Positions 63,660 through 64,000 of a stretch of 64,000 nt of DNA are shown one piece after another. This DNA is from Variovorax sp. KBW07 (GTDB lineage: Bacteria > Pseudomonadota > Gammaproteobacteria > Burkholderiales > Burkholderiaceae_C). The DNA is taken from the NCBI RefSeq assembly GCF_003852515.1, contig NZ_QAJK01000046.1, positions 77,534 through 141,533 of the forward strand, read 5' to 3'. The stretch's first letter is position 1, and each line of letters begins with the position of its first letter. A program made the position numbers and the translations under genes. Under the pieces are notes generated by a model. It was given only the letters and a program-made list of their open reading frames with translations, was not told the origin of the DNA and ran no database searches.

Positions 63660-64000
63660 CACCGGGTGTAGCGAATTTCGGCGCGGCGGTTTTGAGCCCA
63701 CGCTTCTTCACCACCACCTTGGACGGCCGGCTTTTCCTTGCCGAAGCTCACGGCTTCGATCTGGCCGTCGCTCACGCCGAGCAGCGTGAGTGCGCGGCGC
63801 ACGGCTTCAGAACGCTTCTGGCCCAGTGCCAGGTTGTATTCGCGGCCGCCACGTTCGTCGGTATGACCTTCGATCGAGATGCGGCGCTGCGGGTTCTGCT
63901 TCAGGAAACGCGCGTGGCCATCGATGACCGACTGGAACTCGGGCTTGACCGTGTAGCTGTCGTAGTCGAAGTAGACGATGCGTTCCACGCCCATCGGGCC
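63659..64000 (-). CDS. pal: Peptidoglycan-associated lipoprotein Pal (partial, N-terminus beyond the right edge)
   Basis: OmpA-like peptidoglycan-binding domain, the C-terminal part of Pal. VYFDYDSYTVKPEFQSVID, ISIEGHTDERGGREYNLALG and QKRSEAVRRALTLLGV carry the conserved residues of the DAP-binding site (Asp, Arg, TDERG). About 113 codons are present. The signal peptide, lipobox and linker are cut by the window edge. It is the last gene of the tol-pal cluster, followed by cpoB. Confidence 0.96.
   Translation of the reverse strand, partial: GPMGVERIVYFDYDSYTVKPEFQSVIDGHARFLKQNPQRRISIEGHTDERGGREYNLALGQKRSEAVRRALTLLGVSDGQIEAVSFGKEKPAVQGGGEEAWAQNRRAEIRYTR

Overview
The window is high-GC, densely coded chromosomal DNA, most likely from a betaproteobacterium of the family Comamonadaceae. 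Variovorax or a close relative is the best guess. This rests on protein character and gene order: dapC-dapD-pilU-dapE-prmB, a pal-cpoB-tRNA-Lys-tcdA end, and a large GlgE/trehalose island. No 16S or other marker gene is present, so the genus is an inference.

Layout. 1-3017: hrpA RNA helicase (minus, cut by the left edge). 3444-7475: a soluble AAA+/M41 peptidase fusion, argA and a LysE-type exporter. 7587-15889: lysine/diaminopimelate genes dapC, dapD and dapE with pilU between dapD and dapE, then prmB, a YheS-type ABC-F ATPase and a small hydrophobic protein. 15840-17105: a phage-like divergent repressor pair (small XRE protein against an S24 repressor) over a 21-bp direct repeat. 17389-24207: a fasciclin-domain exported protein and an RND efflux operon (outer-membrane lipoprotein, adaptor, pump) closed by a textbook terminator. 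24360-27833: an orphan protein with a Cys-His-Asp arrangement, a universal stress protein and a large lipoprotein. 27834-34179: an AT-rich leader followed by a 1862-residue trimeric autotransporter adhesin with a very repetitive Ser/Thr-rich stalk. 34317-35292: three small genes of unknown function.

35343-52663 (minus) is the metabolic centrepiece, a seven-gene operon-like run: glgB, glgE, treS-maltokinase fusion, a membrane protein, glgX, treZ and a malQ-treY fusion. Together these can interconvert trehalose, maltose-1-phosphate and branched alpha-glucan by both the GlgE and TreY/TreZ routes. Several junctions overlap by 1-11 nt, which suggests translational coupling.

52828-61508 holds what looks like a stress and envelope region: a DUF1488-like protein, a cardiolipin-synthase-like PLD protein, a DUF2383/ferritin-like protein, a GH100-like (alpha/alpha)6 hydrolase, a phosphoribosyltransferase, a DUF899 protein and a penicillin-acylase-family lipoprotein. 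61864-64000 holds tRNA-Lys(UUU) with its terminator, tcdA, cpoB and the 3' part of pal.

The most interesting items are the AAA+/M41 fusion without membrane segments, the orphan Cys-His-Asp protein, the malQ-treY and treS-mak fusions inside one operon, the adhesin stalk with alternating 14- and 18-residue units and its AT-rich leader (palindrome, attenuator-like hairpin, overlapping small ORF), the repressor pair, and a perfect 15-bp hairpin whose loop contains a stop codon.
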